Source of the DNA: Candidatus Pacearchaeota archaeon
GTDB taxonomy: Archaea; Nanobdellota; Nanobdellia; Pacearchaeales; GW2011-AR1
Assembly: GCA_002688335.1 (NCBI GenBank)
Contig: NZCQ01000023.1
Location: 1-13,788, forward strand
Direction of reading: 5' to 3'
Length of the DNA stretch: 13,788 bases
Shown: piece after piece, positions 1 through 6,077 of the stretch
Position numbering within the stretch: the stretch's first letter is position 1
Layout of the letters: each line of letters opens with the position of its first letter
Position numbers and translations under genes: made by a program
Notes under the pieces: model-generated
What the model saw: the letters and a program-made list of their open reading frames with translations, nothing else
The model's database searches: none
What the model was told of the DNA's origin: nothing

Positions 1-179
1 TTATCTTTTATATCTTTTCTTAATCCTATTCTTAATATAAATTCATTTTTGTTTATGTTAACAAGAAAGTTTATGTTATTCTCCCCCATAGCTAATTTTG
101 ATATTCTAATAGATTTTATTTTATCTTTAGTGAAAATATTTCTGTTTGATTTGATAAACTTTTTAATTTGTTCTTTCAT
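1..179 (-). CDS. APH/choline-kinase-like phosphotransferase, N-terminal part (cut by window edge)
   Basis: This minus-strand reading frame starts at the ATG at 179-177 and stays open for 59 codons to the window edge. The start MKEQIKKFIK leads into KLAMGENNINFLVNINKNEF and then ILRI. The pattern G-x-x-N-x-N-[FY]-x-V followed by a strand ending in LRI is the glycine-rich loop plus lysine/arginine strand at the N-terminus of aminoglycoside phosphotransferase and choline kinase-fold enzymes. These enzymes move phosphate from ATP to a small hydroxylated molecule. The catalytic HxD and DxD motifs would lie outside the window, so the substrate cannot be judged. The gene diverges from the methyltransferase gene. 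An AT-rich TATA-like stretch at about 204-212 is correctly placed for a leaderless transcript. Confidence 0.6.
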   Translation of the reverse strand, partial: MKEQIKKFIKSNRNIFTKDKIKSIRISKLAMGENNINFLVNINKNEFILRIGLRKDIKD

Positions 180-248
180 TGTATTAAGAAGGTAATTATT
201 AATATTAATAAATATTGCGATAAAACCTCAGATTTATTTCAATTAATA

Positions 249-330
249 CACCACCCATAACCAACTTTTTTCCTTCTTTTCTTTCGCTAACGTTTCTTTT
301 TCTAAAAGAAAGGTTAAAGGCGGTGGGTGG
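249..330. repeat. Structured intergenic stretch with inverted repeats
   Basis: The 215-base divergent gap between the phosphotransferase-like and methyltransferase genes holds CCACCC at 251-256 facing GGGTGG at 325-330. Inside lie AACC/GGTT arms and a small hairpin, TTTCTTTTTCTAAAAGAAA (293-311). The 15-mer TTTTTCTAAAAGAAA (297-311) recurs exactly at 5486-5500, and CGCTAACG (286-293) recurs at 1089-1096. No coding region fits. It could be a small structured RNA or a dispersed repeat; the sequence does not decide. Confidence 0.35.
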
Positions 331-364
331 GGCACGATTTAAATTATTTTTCCCACCAAAAACA

Positions 365-372
365 TTTATAAA
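365..372 (+). promoter_or_regulatory. TATA box of the methyltransferase gene
   Basis: TTTATAAA is centred about 26 bases before the ATG at 395. Transcription should therefore start at or next to the start codon, giving a leaderless mRNA. This spacing supports the start at 395 rather than an upstream one. Confidence 0.65.
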
Positions 373-394
373 CTTTCTTTTCTCTTTCTTTTTC

Positions 395-898
395 ATGTAC
401 CAACCAGCAGAAGATTCATATTTAATCTTAAAACACATAAAAGATTATGCAAAGGGAACAACCCTAGAAATTGGAACTGGTTCAGGAATTCTAGCAAACG
501 AAGCTTCTAAATATTCAAAAACCACAGCAACAGACATAGATACTAAATCTTTAAACTATTGTAACTCTAAATATAAAAATATAACCTTCATAAAATCTAA
601 TTTATTCAATAATATAACTGAAAAATACAACTTAATAATCTTCAACCCACCTTACTTACCTTTACATCCAACAGAAAAATCAAAAGAACTATCATCTAAA
701 AATATAATCCAAGATTTCCTAAAACAAGCAAAAAACCACCTAAAACCAAAAGGCAAAATTTTACTTTTATTCTCTTCATTCTCCAATATAAACATTAAAA
801 ACTTTCCTAACTACAAATTCAAACTAATAGATAAACAACATATTTTCTTCGAAGATCTATACTTGTATTTATTAACAAAAACTTTAAATACCAAGTAA
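395..898 (+). CDS. HemK2/Mtq2-like class I methyltransferase
   Basis: This 167-residue SAM-dependent methyltransferase begins MYQPAEDSYL, the usual start of the archaeal/eukaryotic HemK2 (Mtq2) group. Motif I is LEIGTGSG at residues 24-31 (SAM loop), an acidic DID follows at 47-49, and the catalytic NPPY lies at 84-87. In known members NPPY positions the amide of a glutamine side chain; archaeal HemK2 is thought to modify the GGQ glutamine of release factor aRF1, usually with Trm112 as partner. The length is near that of archaeal HemK2 (about 200) but a little short. An in-frame ATG at 323 is rejected because the TATA box at 365-372 lies downstream of it and the extra residues do not resemble the family. 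The tRNA-Ile gene follows after 16 bases, and that tRNA's TATA box lies in the last codons of this gene. Confidence 0.85.
   Translation: MYQPAEDSYLILKHIKDYAKGTTLEIGTGSGILANEASKYSKTTATDIDTKSLNYCNSKYKNITFIKSNLFNNITEKYNLIIFNPPYLPLHPTEKSKELSSKNIIQDFLKQAKNHLKPKGKILLLFSSFSNINIKNFPNYKFKLIDKQHIFFEDLYLYLLTKTLNTK
883..890 (+). promoter_or_regulatory. TATA box of tRNA-Ile
   Basis: TTTAAATA is centred 28 bases before the first base of the mature tRNA (915). This is the same spacing as the leaderless protein genes here, so the tRNA transcript may begin at or almost at its mature 5' end. The box overlaps the end of the methyltransferase coding region. Confidence 0.55.
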
Positions 899-945
899 AC
901 AGAAAAACTATTACGGGCCCGTAGCTCAGTCTGGTTAGAGTGCTA

Positions 946-967
946 ATAACTATAAAGTTAAGCACAA
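946..967 (+). other. tRNA-Ile intron 1 (position 29/30)
   Basis: This 22-base intron has a near-canonical BHB. The central helix is GTGC (940-943) with GCAC (962-965). The bulges are TAA (944-946) and AAG (966-968), the outer helix is AGA (937-939) with TCT (969-971), and the inner helix is TAACT/AGTTA. One extra A (961) lies on the 3' strand. Confidence 0.75.
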
Positions 968-975
968 GTCTTATA

Positions 976-999
976 TGATCTCTCCAGAGAGTCTAAGAG
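976..999 (+). other. tRNA-Ile intron 2 (canonical position 37/38)
   Basis: This 24-base intron has central helix CTTA (970-973) with TAAG (994-997), bulges TAT (974-976) and AGA (998-1000), and an inner hairpin with arms CTCT/AGAG. Its outer helix, the anticodon stem, exists only once intron 1 is gone. Bases 970-971 are used in both BHBs, so intron 1 must be removed first. Confidence 0.78.
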
Positions 1000-1021
1000 A
1001 GCTAGAGGTCGTGGGTTCAAA

Positions 1022-1060
1022 AAGCTTTTTCAGAAAAATAAGTAAGAAAAGCTTTGAAAG
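1022..1060 (+). other. tRNA-Ile intron 3 (T loop, position 59/60)
   Basis: This 39-base intron has central helix TTCA (1016-1019) with TGAA (1055-1058). The bulges are AAA (1020-1022) and AGT (1059-1061), and the inner helix is AGCTTTT/AAAAGCT. Removal restores the consensus T loop TTCAAAT. Confidence 0.75.
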
Positions 1061-1080
1061 TCCCATCGGGCCCATTTTTT

Positions 1081-1220
1081 CATTTTTCCGCTAACGCTTT
1101 CCTAAAACTTTCAGTTTGGGACACCAGAAATTTTCAATTTCTCAGTGTTTTCTAAAAAGAGTTATTTCTCAGAACCAAAAGTTTTATAAAAAGTATTTGG
1201 GTTTTTAAAACTGTCCCAAG
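1081..1220 (+). other. Intergenic stretch with inverted repeats before tRNA-Glu
   Basis: No coding region is visible. Visible structures are a hairpin with arms AGAAATT (1126-1132) and AATTTCT (1136-1142), extended by ACAC/GTGT, and a long-range inverted repeat TTGGGACA (1116-1123) with TGTCCCAA (1212-1219). CGCTAACG at 1089-1096 repeats a motif at 286-293. A second TATA-like box, TTTTATAAAAA, lies at 1182-1192. This could be a small structured RNA or a regulatory fold; I do not recognise it. Confidence 0.35.
1202..1210 (+). promoter_or_regulatory. TATA box of tRNA-Glu
   Basis: TTTTTAAAA is centred 27 bases before G1233, the 5' end of the tRNA when the acceptor-stem intron is taken into account. 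The match in spacing with the other promoters here independently supports 1233 as the true 5' end. Confidence 0.55.
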
Positions 1221-1237
1221 GACTATGTTAACGCCTC

Positions 1238-1262
1238 AAAGTAACCAAAATTACTTGGCGAG
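1238..1262 (+). other. tRNA-Glu intron (acceptor stem, position 5/6)
   Basis: This 25-base intron has a strong BHB. The central helix is CGCC (1232-1235) with GGCG (1257-1260), and the 3-base bulges are TCA (1236-1238) and AGC (1261-1263). The perfect inner helix is AAGTAA/TTACTT, closed by loop CCAAAA. The intron's 3' part imitates the acceptor 3' strand. Confidence 0.8.
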
Positions 1263-1319
1263 CATGGTGTAGTCCGGCCAAGCATTCGGCCCTTTCGAGG
1301 CCGCGACCCGGGTTCAAAT

Positions 1320-1332
1320 CCCGGTGGGGGCA
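1320..1332 (+). repeat. tRNA-Glu 3' end, proposed attachment-site core
   Basis: CCCGGTGGGGGCA spans the 3' T-stem strand, the 3' acceptor strand and A73. The same 13 bases occur at 5449-5461, with 10/13 matches at 6149-6161 and 10527-10539, all on the same strand and all between gene units. Confidence 0.6.
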
Positions 1333-1343
1333 ATTTTCTCTTT

Positions 1344-1391
1344 AAAGTAGTAACACATAGAAAAGTTTATAAGGGCATATTTTGCTACTTT
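1344..1391 (+). promoter_or_regulatory. Promoter and candidate operator of the RHH gene
   Basis: The TATA box TTTATAA (1366-1372) is centred 28 bases before the ATG at 1397. It is flanked by the inverted repeat AAAGTAG (1344-1350) and CTACTTT (1385-1391). Such a symmetric site around the promoter suits binding by the dimeric RHH protein encoded next, but this is inference. Confidence 0.45.
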
Positions 1392-1396
1392 ATACT

Positions 1397-1540
1397 ATGA
1401 AAAAGAAGATTAGTGTGAGCATTGAAGAAAAAACAATAGAAAAATTAAATGATTGTGTTAGTGAAGGCACTTTTAGAAATAAATCTCATGTTGTTGAATT
1501 TGCAATAAACAAATTGATTAAAGAAAAAGAAAGTGAATAA
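1397..1540 (+). CDS. Ribbon-helix-helix (CopG/Arc-type) regulator, 47 aa
   Basis: This short gene encodes MKKKISVSIEEKTIEKLNDC, then a basic turn RNKS at residues 27-30 and the helix HVVEFAINKLIKEKESE. A short basic beta strand (KKKISVSIE), a first helix and a second helix introduced by R-x-[KR]-S is the ribbon-helix-helix DNA-binding fold; two chains pair their strands to form an antiparallel ribbon in the DNA major groove. The length (47) is typical of CopG/antitoxin-type members. It has its own TATA box and lies 34 bases before the first GHKL ATPase gene on the same strand. It may regulate that pair or itself through the palindrome at 1344-1391. An antitoxin role is possible, but no short toxin gene is adjacent. 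Confidence 0.75.
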   Translation: MKKKISVSIEEKTIEKLNDCVSEGTFRNKSHVVEFAINKLIKEKESE

Positions 1541-1574
1541 TTGAGAAATAAAAAACAAAAATATACATAATAAA

Positions 1575-3605
1575 ATGGCAAAACAAATTATTTATGATGG
1601 AGATAAGAAAGGAGTGTTAGGTAAATCTTTAGCTCAATCATTAAACTTATTAGGAAATTCATATGTTTGTACACATTCTCTTGATGAAGTTGAGCAAGGC
1701 ATTGAACAAGGAGAGTTAGATTACATACTATTTGTTACTCCGGATGTAGCAACTGCTCATGAAGGAAATAGACTTAAAAGAAAATCTATTGACACACCAT
1801 TTCTTTTTTTAACTGTTCCTGGAAAAAGAGTAAAAGATGTAACAGGAAGAATAAGAGGCCAACAAGTTAGTTCTGTTAGTTTAGATGAGATTATTGAAAA
1901 AACTCAAGGTAATGAGAGAATTAAATCAAGATTACAAAAAGATTATGGTTTTGCTTTCGAAGCAAATCCCGAAGGACTTACTGCTGTTTTAATGGAACAG
2001 TTTTCTGAACCTTTATTATGTTTTAGAGAACTAGTTCAAAATTCCGTTGATGCAGAAGCAGACAGAATTGAAATTAACACGGGGTATGATCCAGATAAAG
2101 GATTATTAGCAATAGATGTTTATGATGATGGGGATGGTATGACTTTAGACCATATACAAACATATCTCACTTTATTTGATTCTACAAAAGATGAAGATAT
2201 TAGAAAAATTGGTCAAATGGGTGCCGGAAAAGTTTTTGCTCATGCATTAGGACCAAAACAAATGGTGGTTGAAACTGGAGATGGCCAAGAAGGACATAAG
2301 GTAGTATTCAATGGAGATTTAAGTGGAAGGATTGTAGAAACTACACCTTATCAAGGTACAAATGTTAAACTTTTATTACCATTAACAAGACCAAAAGCAA
2401 GAGAGTTTAACAAAAAACTTGAAGAAGTTGTAAGAGACTGGTGTAAACATGTCAAAACTCCACTATATGTAAACGGAAAACAGATTAATGAATCTTTTGA
2501 TGTTGAAGGAATCTACAAAGCAAGATTAAGTGAAGAAGGATTAGAAGCAGTTATAGCTTTAGGTCACGGAAGATATGGATTGTTTAAAGGAGGAATATTA
2601 TTAGAAGATCATGTTTATGGTCTTTTTAATGAATACGAAAATGGAAAAATAGTGGGTTTATTTAGGGGATTAATTGATGCAGAAAATTTTGATTTCCCTA
2701 TTTCAAGAAATGGAGTTGTTAGAAACTATGATTTTGAAAGAATATTTGCTGGGATAAAAAAATCTCTTATAACTGAGTTTACTCCAAGATTTATTGAAGA
2801 TACAGAAGCTGATAAAGTTCCTAAAAAATATAAAGCAGAAGTAAGAAGATTTTTTTATCATATACTGGCTAATAATGGTTATCATGATGTTGATAGTAAG
2901 ACCTTAGATAAAATAAGAACATTACCTATTTTAGAAAATGTTGATGGTTCTTTTCTTTCAGTAGATGAAGTTAGAGAAAGAATAGGAAATCAAGGGTATC
3001 TTTATCATACTCTTAGTGATTTAAGTAGCACAGAATTAAGTGCTTTCATAGATAAAGGTATTCCTGTTTTAAGAGACCCGCATGATTTAGTAACTAGCCA
3101 TATTTTTGAGAGAGCCAAAAAACAAAGTTTAGATAGTAGACATTATGTGGAAAGATTATTAATCAGGGTTGGAGATTTTGATCTTAGTACAATAAGTGAC
3201 TTACTTACAAGAGGTTTTGTTAGTAAAGTATCTGCAAGTTCTGTTGGTGGAGGATTTTTAGGAGATACTGTTGGTAGTGATGGAACTTATGATAATCCTT
3301 TTGACTTTAGTAAAATTGGAGTTTACGGAGCAGAGTTTAAAGATCTTCAAGGAAATCCTGAAGAGAATGTTCTTTTAGATTCACAATGGTCTCAAGGTTA
3401 TGATAGAAGAATGCAAGTGATATTCAATGTAAACCATCCATTTATGAGAAGTATGAGTGATCTTTCACAACACAATCTTTCTTTAGCCCAATATTTTATA
3501 GCATGCGAATTAATCAAATCAAGAAGAGTATTTGGTGGACCATCTCATAAAATAAGAGAAAATGAAATGTCAAGGATAGGACTTAAGGTGGTAGACAATG
3601 ATTAA
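1575..3605 (+). CDS. Large GHKL (Hsp90-like) ATPase with N-terminal receiver-like domain
   Basis: This is a 676-residue cytosolic protein. Residues about 1-110 look like a degenerate response-regulator receiver: IIYDGD near the start, DYILFVTPD at 49-57 where a phospho-aspartate strand would be, and FLFLTVPGK at 76-84. The expected phospho-acceptor position is V/T, so phosphorylation is unlikely. A GHKL ATPase domain follows. The N box is RELVQNSVDA (151-160, E152 and N156), the G1 box DDGDGM (184-189), and the lid/G2 box GQMGAGK (213-219). SRNGVVRN at about 380 recalls the end of the Hsp90 middle domain. The C-terminal 270 residues are not recognised. No membrane segment is seen. The start at 1575 follows the RHH gene by 34 bases, and the stop overlaps the next gene by 8 bases, so the two proteins are probably co-translated partners. 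Relatives may include MORC-like or Hsp90-like ATPases of defence systems, but this link is inference. Confidence 0.75.
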   Translation: MAKQIIYDGDKKGVLGKSLAQSLNLLGNSYVCTHSLDEVEQGIEQGELDYILFVTPDVATAHEGNRLKRKSIDTPFLFLTVPGKRVKDVTGRIRGQQVSSVSLDEIIEKTQGNERIKSRLQKDYGFAFEANPEGLTAVLMEQFSEPLLCFRELVQNSVDAEADRIEINTGYDPDKGLLAIDVYDDGDGMTLDHIQTYLTLFDSTKDEDIRKIGQMGAGKVFAHALGPKQMVVETGDGQEGHKVVFNGDLSGRIVETTPYQGTNVKLLLPLTRPKAREFNKKLEEVVRDWCKHVKTPLYVNGKQINESFDVEGIYKARLSEEGLEAVIALGHGRYGLFKGGILLEDHVYGLFNEYENGKIVGLFRGLIDAENFDFPISRNGVVRNYDFERIFAGIKKSLITEFTPRFIEDTEADKVPKKYKAEVRRFFYHILANNGYHDVDSKTLDKIRTLPILENVDGSFLSVDEVRERIGNQGYLYHTLSDLSSTELSAFIDKGIPVLRDPHDLVTSHIFERAKKQSLDSRHYVERLLIRVGDFDLSTISDLLTRGFVSKVSASSVGGGFLGDTVGSDGTYDNPFDFSKIGVYGAEFKDLQGNPEENVLLDSQWSQGYDRRMQVIFNVNHPFMRSMSDLSQHNLSLAQYFIACELIKSRRVFGGPSHKIRENEMSRIGLKVVDND

Positions 3606-5394
3606 ACCAAGATTAAGATCAGTACAACTGGATTTAGAAGGAATCACAAAAGGATCTGTAGTTGAAGAAAGAGATTTTATGTTTGAGGTAGACAGAGAAA
3701 AAGCATTTAAAAAATTAGCAAGCAAACAATTTAAAGACCCCACACTTGCATTAAGAGAAATTGTATCTAATGCTTTAGACTCATATGCAGGAACAGACAG
3801 CACTCAAACAGTAGATATTGTATTAGATGGGTATCATTTTGAAGTTATGGATTACGGTGAAGGTTTTACAGAAGATAAAATTGATTGTCTTAGAACTTTA
3901 GGACAAAGTGATAAAAGAGGAGAAGAAGGATTTATTGGTAGATTTGGTATAGGATTTGCTTCTTTGTTCCATCCAGATTTAAGTGTTCAAAGAGTTCTTA
4001 TTGACACTAAAGTTAATGGAGGGTATGAAAGATTAGAATTTAGTGTGGAAGATATAGGAGTTACATTAAAAAGATATGATTTAGAAGGGGTCCCACCATT
4101 TTCAACAAGAGTAAGGGCCGAATTTGGGGATTTATCAATGAAAAGATTAGGTGAAATGAGAGAAACATTAGAAAATGAAGCTAAATATATGAATGCTGAT
4201 ATTGTACTTAATGGAAAAGATATTAGTGGAAAAGAATTATTTAATCAAACAAGAAGATACATGCTCGATTTAGAAGGAAGAGTTACTGGCAGGATATGCT
4301 TTTTTGATGGAGAAGATGAAAGAGAAAAAAATACAAAACCAAAAGTAGCATTACTTTCTCATAATGTTTATGTTGAACATGGATATAGTGATATTTTTGT
4401 TAGGAGAAACGAAAGAGATTTTGCTCTACCTCCATTTTTTGGATTTGTAAATTGCGATGATCTTAATGTTATTACTTCAAGAAACGATTTTAAAAAAGAT
4501 GAAAGATACAAGGCTTTTACTGGAGAGGTTAGAAGAGAAGTAAGAAAAAAATTCAGAGAACTATGTGGTGAAGTTGGAGAAACAAGAGATTCTGAATTAA
4601 GAAAGATCTTAATGAAAAGTTTTATTTATAATCAAAATTTCTATTTTGGACAATATCATCCAGATAAGATACAAGATGCATGTGCAAAAGCATTAGAAGA
4701 TGCTCCAATTTTTACAGCATGGAATCATAGGGGAGTATTTAGTTTAAGACAACTCCATAGCATAGGAAGAAGACAAGGCCATTTATTATTTGCCCGTAAT
4801 GGGGATACAACAGAATTATTAGACCTTCAAGGATATGAAGCTCCAATTGTTAGGATGGAAGACCATTGTTATCCAACGTTTAAAGGAATAGAAACATTTG
4901 CATTAGATGCATTACATACTTGGAAAGGCCAAACTAATGAAGAATTTTATGAAAAGCTTGTACAAAAAGGAGTTATTGACCCTGAAAAGTTAAAAACAAG
5001 AGTTGATGTTGTTGAAGAAGATTCTTTGTCAAACAATGAAAGAAATTTTTTAACAGGATTAAGAGGAATATTACAATCTTCTATGGTTAAAGAAACACTT
5101 GCCAAATTAGGATTAGATACAGATTACTCCATTCATATAGCAGATATAACTCCTACGGGAGTTGCTGCATGTTATAGTGATCTTGGAAATCATATCTGTA
5201 TTAATAGAGCAAACTCCATTTCAGCACAGTATATGATGGAACAAGAAGGGAACACAGCACTTTTCTATATACCAATACTTGCTCATGAACTTAGTCACAA
5301 TATTGCAGGAAGACACGATAACCCATTTTATAATCTATCAGATGAACTCTCAAGCAAGTTAACTCTAGCTATTGCTGAAGAAATGGTAACATAA
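3598..5394 (+). CDS. Second GHKL ATPase with C-terminal zincin (HExxH) domain
   Basis: This 598-residue protein has a GHKL ATPase domain near its N-terminus: N box REIVSNALDS (53-62, E54 and N58), G1 box DYGEGF (85-90), and glycine-rich lid GRFGIGF (114-120). A transducer-like middle follows, including a TSRNDFKK segment near 300. The last ~110 residues carry AHELSHNIAGRHD, with HELSH at 563-567 and H573. This HExxHxxxxxH pattern is that of zinc metallopeptidases, with E564 as the expected general base; DNPFYN after it recalls SprT/WLM-like minimal peptidases. The ATG overlaps the stop of the preceding ATPase gene. The simplest reading is a heteromeric ATPase complex, one subunit with a receiver-like domain and the other with a protease. 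The protein ends 54 bases before the 13-base tRNA-Glu repeat. Substrate and role are unknown; a stress or defence role is conjecture. Confidence 0.75.
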   Translation: MIKPRLRSVQLDLEGITKGSVVEERDFMFEVDREKAFKKLASKQFKDPTLALREIVSNALDSYAGTDSTQTVDIVLDGYHFEVMDYGEGFTEDKIDCLRTLGQSDKRGEEGFIGRFGIGFASLFHPDLSVQRVLIDTKVNGGYERLEFSVEDIGVTLKRYDLEGVPPFSTRVRAEFGDLSMKRLGEMRETLENEAKYMNADIVLNGKDISGKELFNQTRRYMLDLEGRVTGRICFFDGEDEREKNTKPKVALLSHNVYVEHGYSDIFVRRNERDFALPPFFGFVNCDDLNVITSRNDFKKDERYKAFTGEVRREVRKKFRELCGEVGETRDSELRKILMKSFIYNQNFYFGQYHPDKIQDACAKALEDAPIFTAWNHRGVFSLRQLHSIGRRQGHLLFARNGDTTELLDLQGYEAPIVRMEDHCYPTFKGIETFALDALHTWKGQTNEEFYEKLVQKGVIDPEKLKTRVDVVEEDSLSNNERNFLTGLRGILQSSMVKETLAKLGLDTDYSIHIADITPTGVAACYSDLGNHICINRANSISAQYMMEQEGNTALFYIPILAHELSHNIAGRHDNPFYNLSDELSSKLTLAIAEEMVT

Positions 5395-5448
5395 AAAATA
5401 AAAATCAACTATCCCCAATGTAACTAATCGACACTTTTTCATATCGCG

Positions 5449-5461
5449 CCCGGTGGGGGCA
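5449..5461 (+). repeat. Exact copy of tRNA-Glu 3' end (proposed boundary of unit A)
   Basis: CCCGGTGGGGGCA matches 1320-1332 in all 13 bases, in the same orientation, in an AT-rich gap just after the ATPase pair. The upstream flank (ATATCGCG) does not continue the tRNA, so this is a 3'-end copy, not a second tRNA. Confidence 0.6.
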
Positions 5462-5503
5462 TTATTTTATATCATAGTTCTTACTTTTTTCTAAAAGAAA
5501 AGA

Positions 5504-5545
5504 TTAATATACAAATCAACTTAATTAGATTAACAGAAAAGGAGC
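5504..5545 (+). promoter_or_regulatory. Promoter and ribosome-binding site of the ParB-like gene
   Basis: A TATA-like TTAATATA (5504-5511) predicts a start near 5535. GGAG at 5541-5544, five bases before the ATG at 5550, is complementary to the 16S 3' tail. Unlike most first genes here, this one probably has a short leader with a Shine-Dalgarno site. Confidence 0.45.
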
Positions 5546-5549
5546 TAAA

Positions 5550-6077
5550 ATGAAAATCAAAAATTTAAAACCAAATGAGATTGTAACAACAAGAGATTTT
5601 CCAGTTCATAATGAACATATATTAAAGATTTATTTTAAAATATGTAAAAAGAGCCATCAAAAAATCCTACCTCCAACTCCAGTAATTCCAATTTCTGTTG
5701 GATTACCATTATTAGAAGGAAAATCAAAGAAAGCTCAAGAATATAACAAAAAGATAAAGGTATTTATCAAGAAAAAGAAAATAAAATATCTTATGCTTGA
5801 TGGAAGTCATAAAACAACAGCTCTTTTCTTAACTCACAACAAAATAAATTCAGTTATTTTTGAAAAAGATGCTGATATTAAGGAGTTTATTGATTTAGTC
5901 CATACTGGAGAAGTTTTTAGCTTGTCAACAAAGGAAACTATCAAAGGTTCGTTGATAGAAATGGCAAAACATCTTAAAGATGCTAAGTTTTTTGAGTCAG
6001 TTGAAAATAAAACAAAAAGAATGGTTAAAGAGAAAGTTATACCTCAATTTATGATAGATTATTACAAGAAAAACTGA
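5550..6077 (+). CDS. ParB/sulfiredoxin-fold (ParBc-like) protein
   Basis: This 175-residue basic, soluble protein has as its clearest mark LMLDGSHKTTAL at residues 81-92, followed by a short helix and strand (NKINSVIF). It corresponds to the DGxHRxxAL motif of ParB N-terminal and sulfiredoxin-fold proteins, here with K for the usual R. In this fold the motif binds nucleotide; members include CTP-binding ParB, DNA-binding regulators and nucleases. No helix-turn-helix is recognised downstream of it, and the C-terminal third is lysine-rich and helical. It is alone in its unit, bounded by tRNA-end-like sequences at 5449-5461 and 6149-6161. Without a ParA partner it is unlikely to be a partition protein; a stand-alone regulator or nuclease is as plausible. 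Confidence 0.6.
   Translation: MKIKNLKPNEIVTTRDFPVHNEHILKIYFKICKKSHQKILPPTPVIPISVGLPLLEGKSKKAQEYNKKIKVFIKKKKIKYLMLDGSHKTTALFLTHNKINSVIFEKDADIKEFIDLVHTGEVFSLSTKETIKGSLIEMAKHLKDAKFFESVENKTKRMVKEKVIPQFMIDYYKKN

Larger units (their letters stand above)
915..1074 (+). tRNA. tRNA-Ile, anticodon UAU, with three introns
   Basis: The acceptor stem GGGCCCG (915-921) pairs perfectly with CGGGCCC (1067-1073), with A73 at 1074. The D arm is GCTC/GAGT (924-927, 938-941), and the T stem is GTGGG (1011-1015) with CCCAT (1062-1066). The anticodon arm forms only after removal of 946-967 and 976-999; a third intron at 1022-1060 sits in the T loop. Mature exons 915-945, 968-975, 1000-1021 and 1061-1074 give 75 bases, anticodon stem CTAGT/GCTAG, loop CTTATAA and T loop TTCAAAT. 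The loop reads anticodon TAT, and the body matches archaeal tRNA-Ile. Poly-T follows at 1075-1080. Because all three introns must be placed to read it, a standard scanner may miss or misname this gene. Confidence 0.82.
1233..1332 (+). tRNA. tRNA-Glu, anticodon UUC, with acceptor-stem intron
   Basis: The body is a clear tRNA-Glu: D arm GTGT/GCAT with loop AGTCCGGCCAA, anticodon stem CGGCC/GGCCG (1287-1291, 1299-1303) around loop CTTTCGA, T stem CCGGG/CCCGG with loop TTCAAAT, acceptor 3' strand TGGGGGC (1325-1331) and A73 at 1332. Read without an intron, the 5' strand GCGAGCA (1258-1264) has three central mismatches. Removing 1238-1262 gives 5' strand GCCTCCA (1233-1237 plus 1263-1264), which pairs fully with one G-U wobble. 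The mature tRNA is 75 bases. Its last 13 bases recur at 5449-5461 and, imperfectly, at two further downstream sites, suggesting that the 3' end served as an insertion site. Confidence 0.85.

Noticed and set aside
1258..1332. tRNA-Glu read as a contiguous pseudogene with a mismatched acceptor stem
   Set aside because: A canonical BHB intron at 1238-1262 restores full pairing and fits the promoter spacing.
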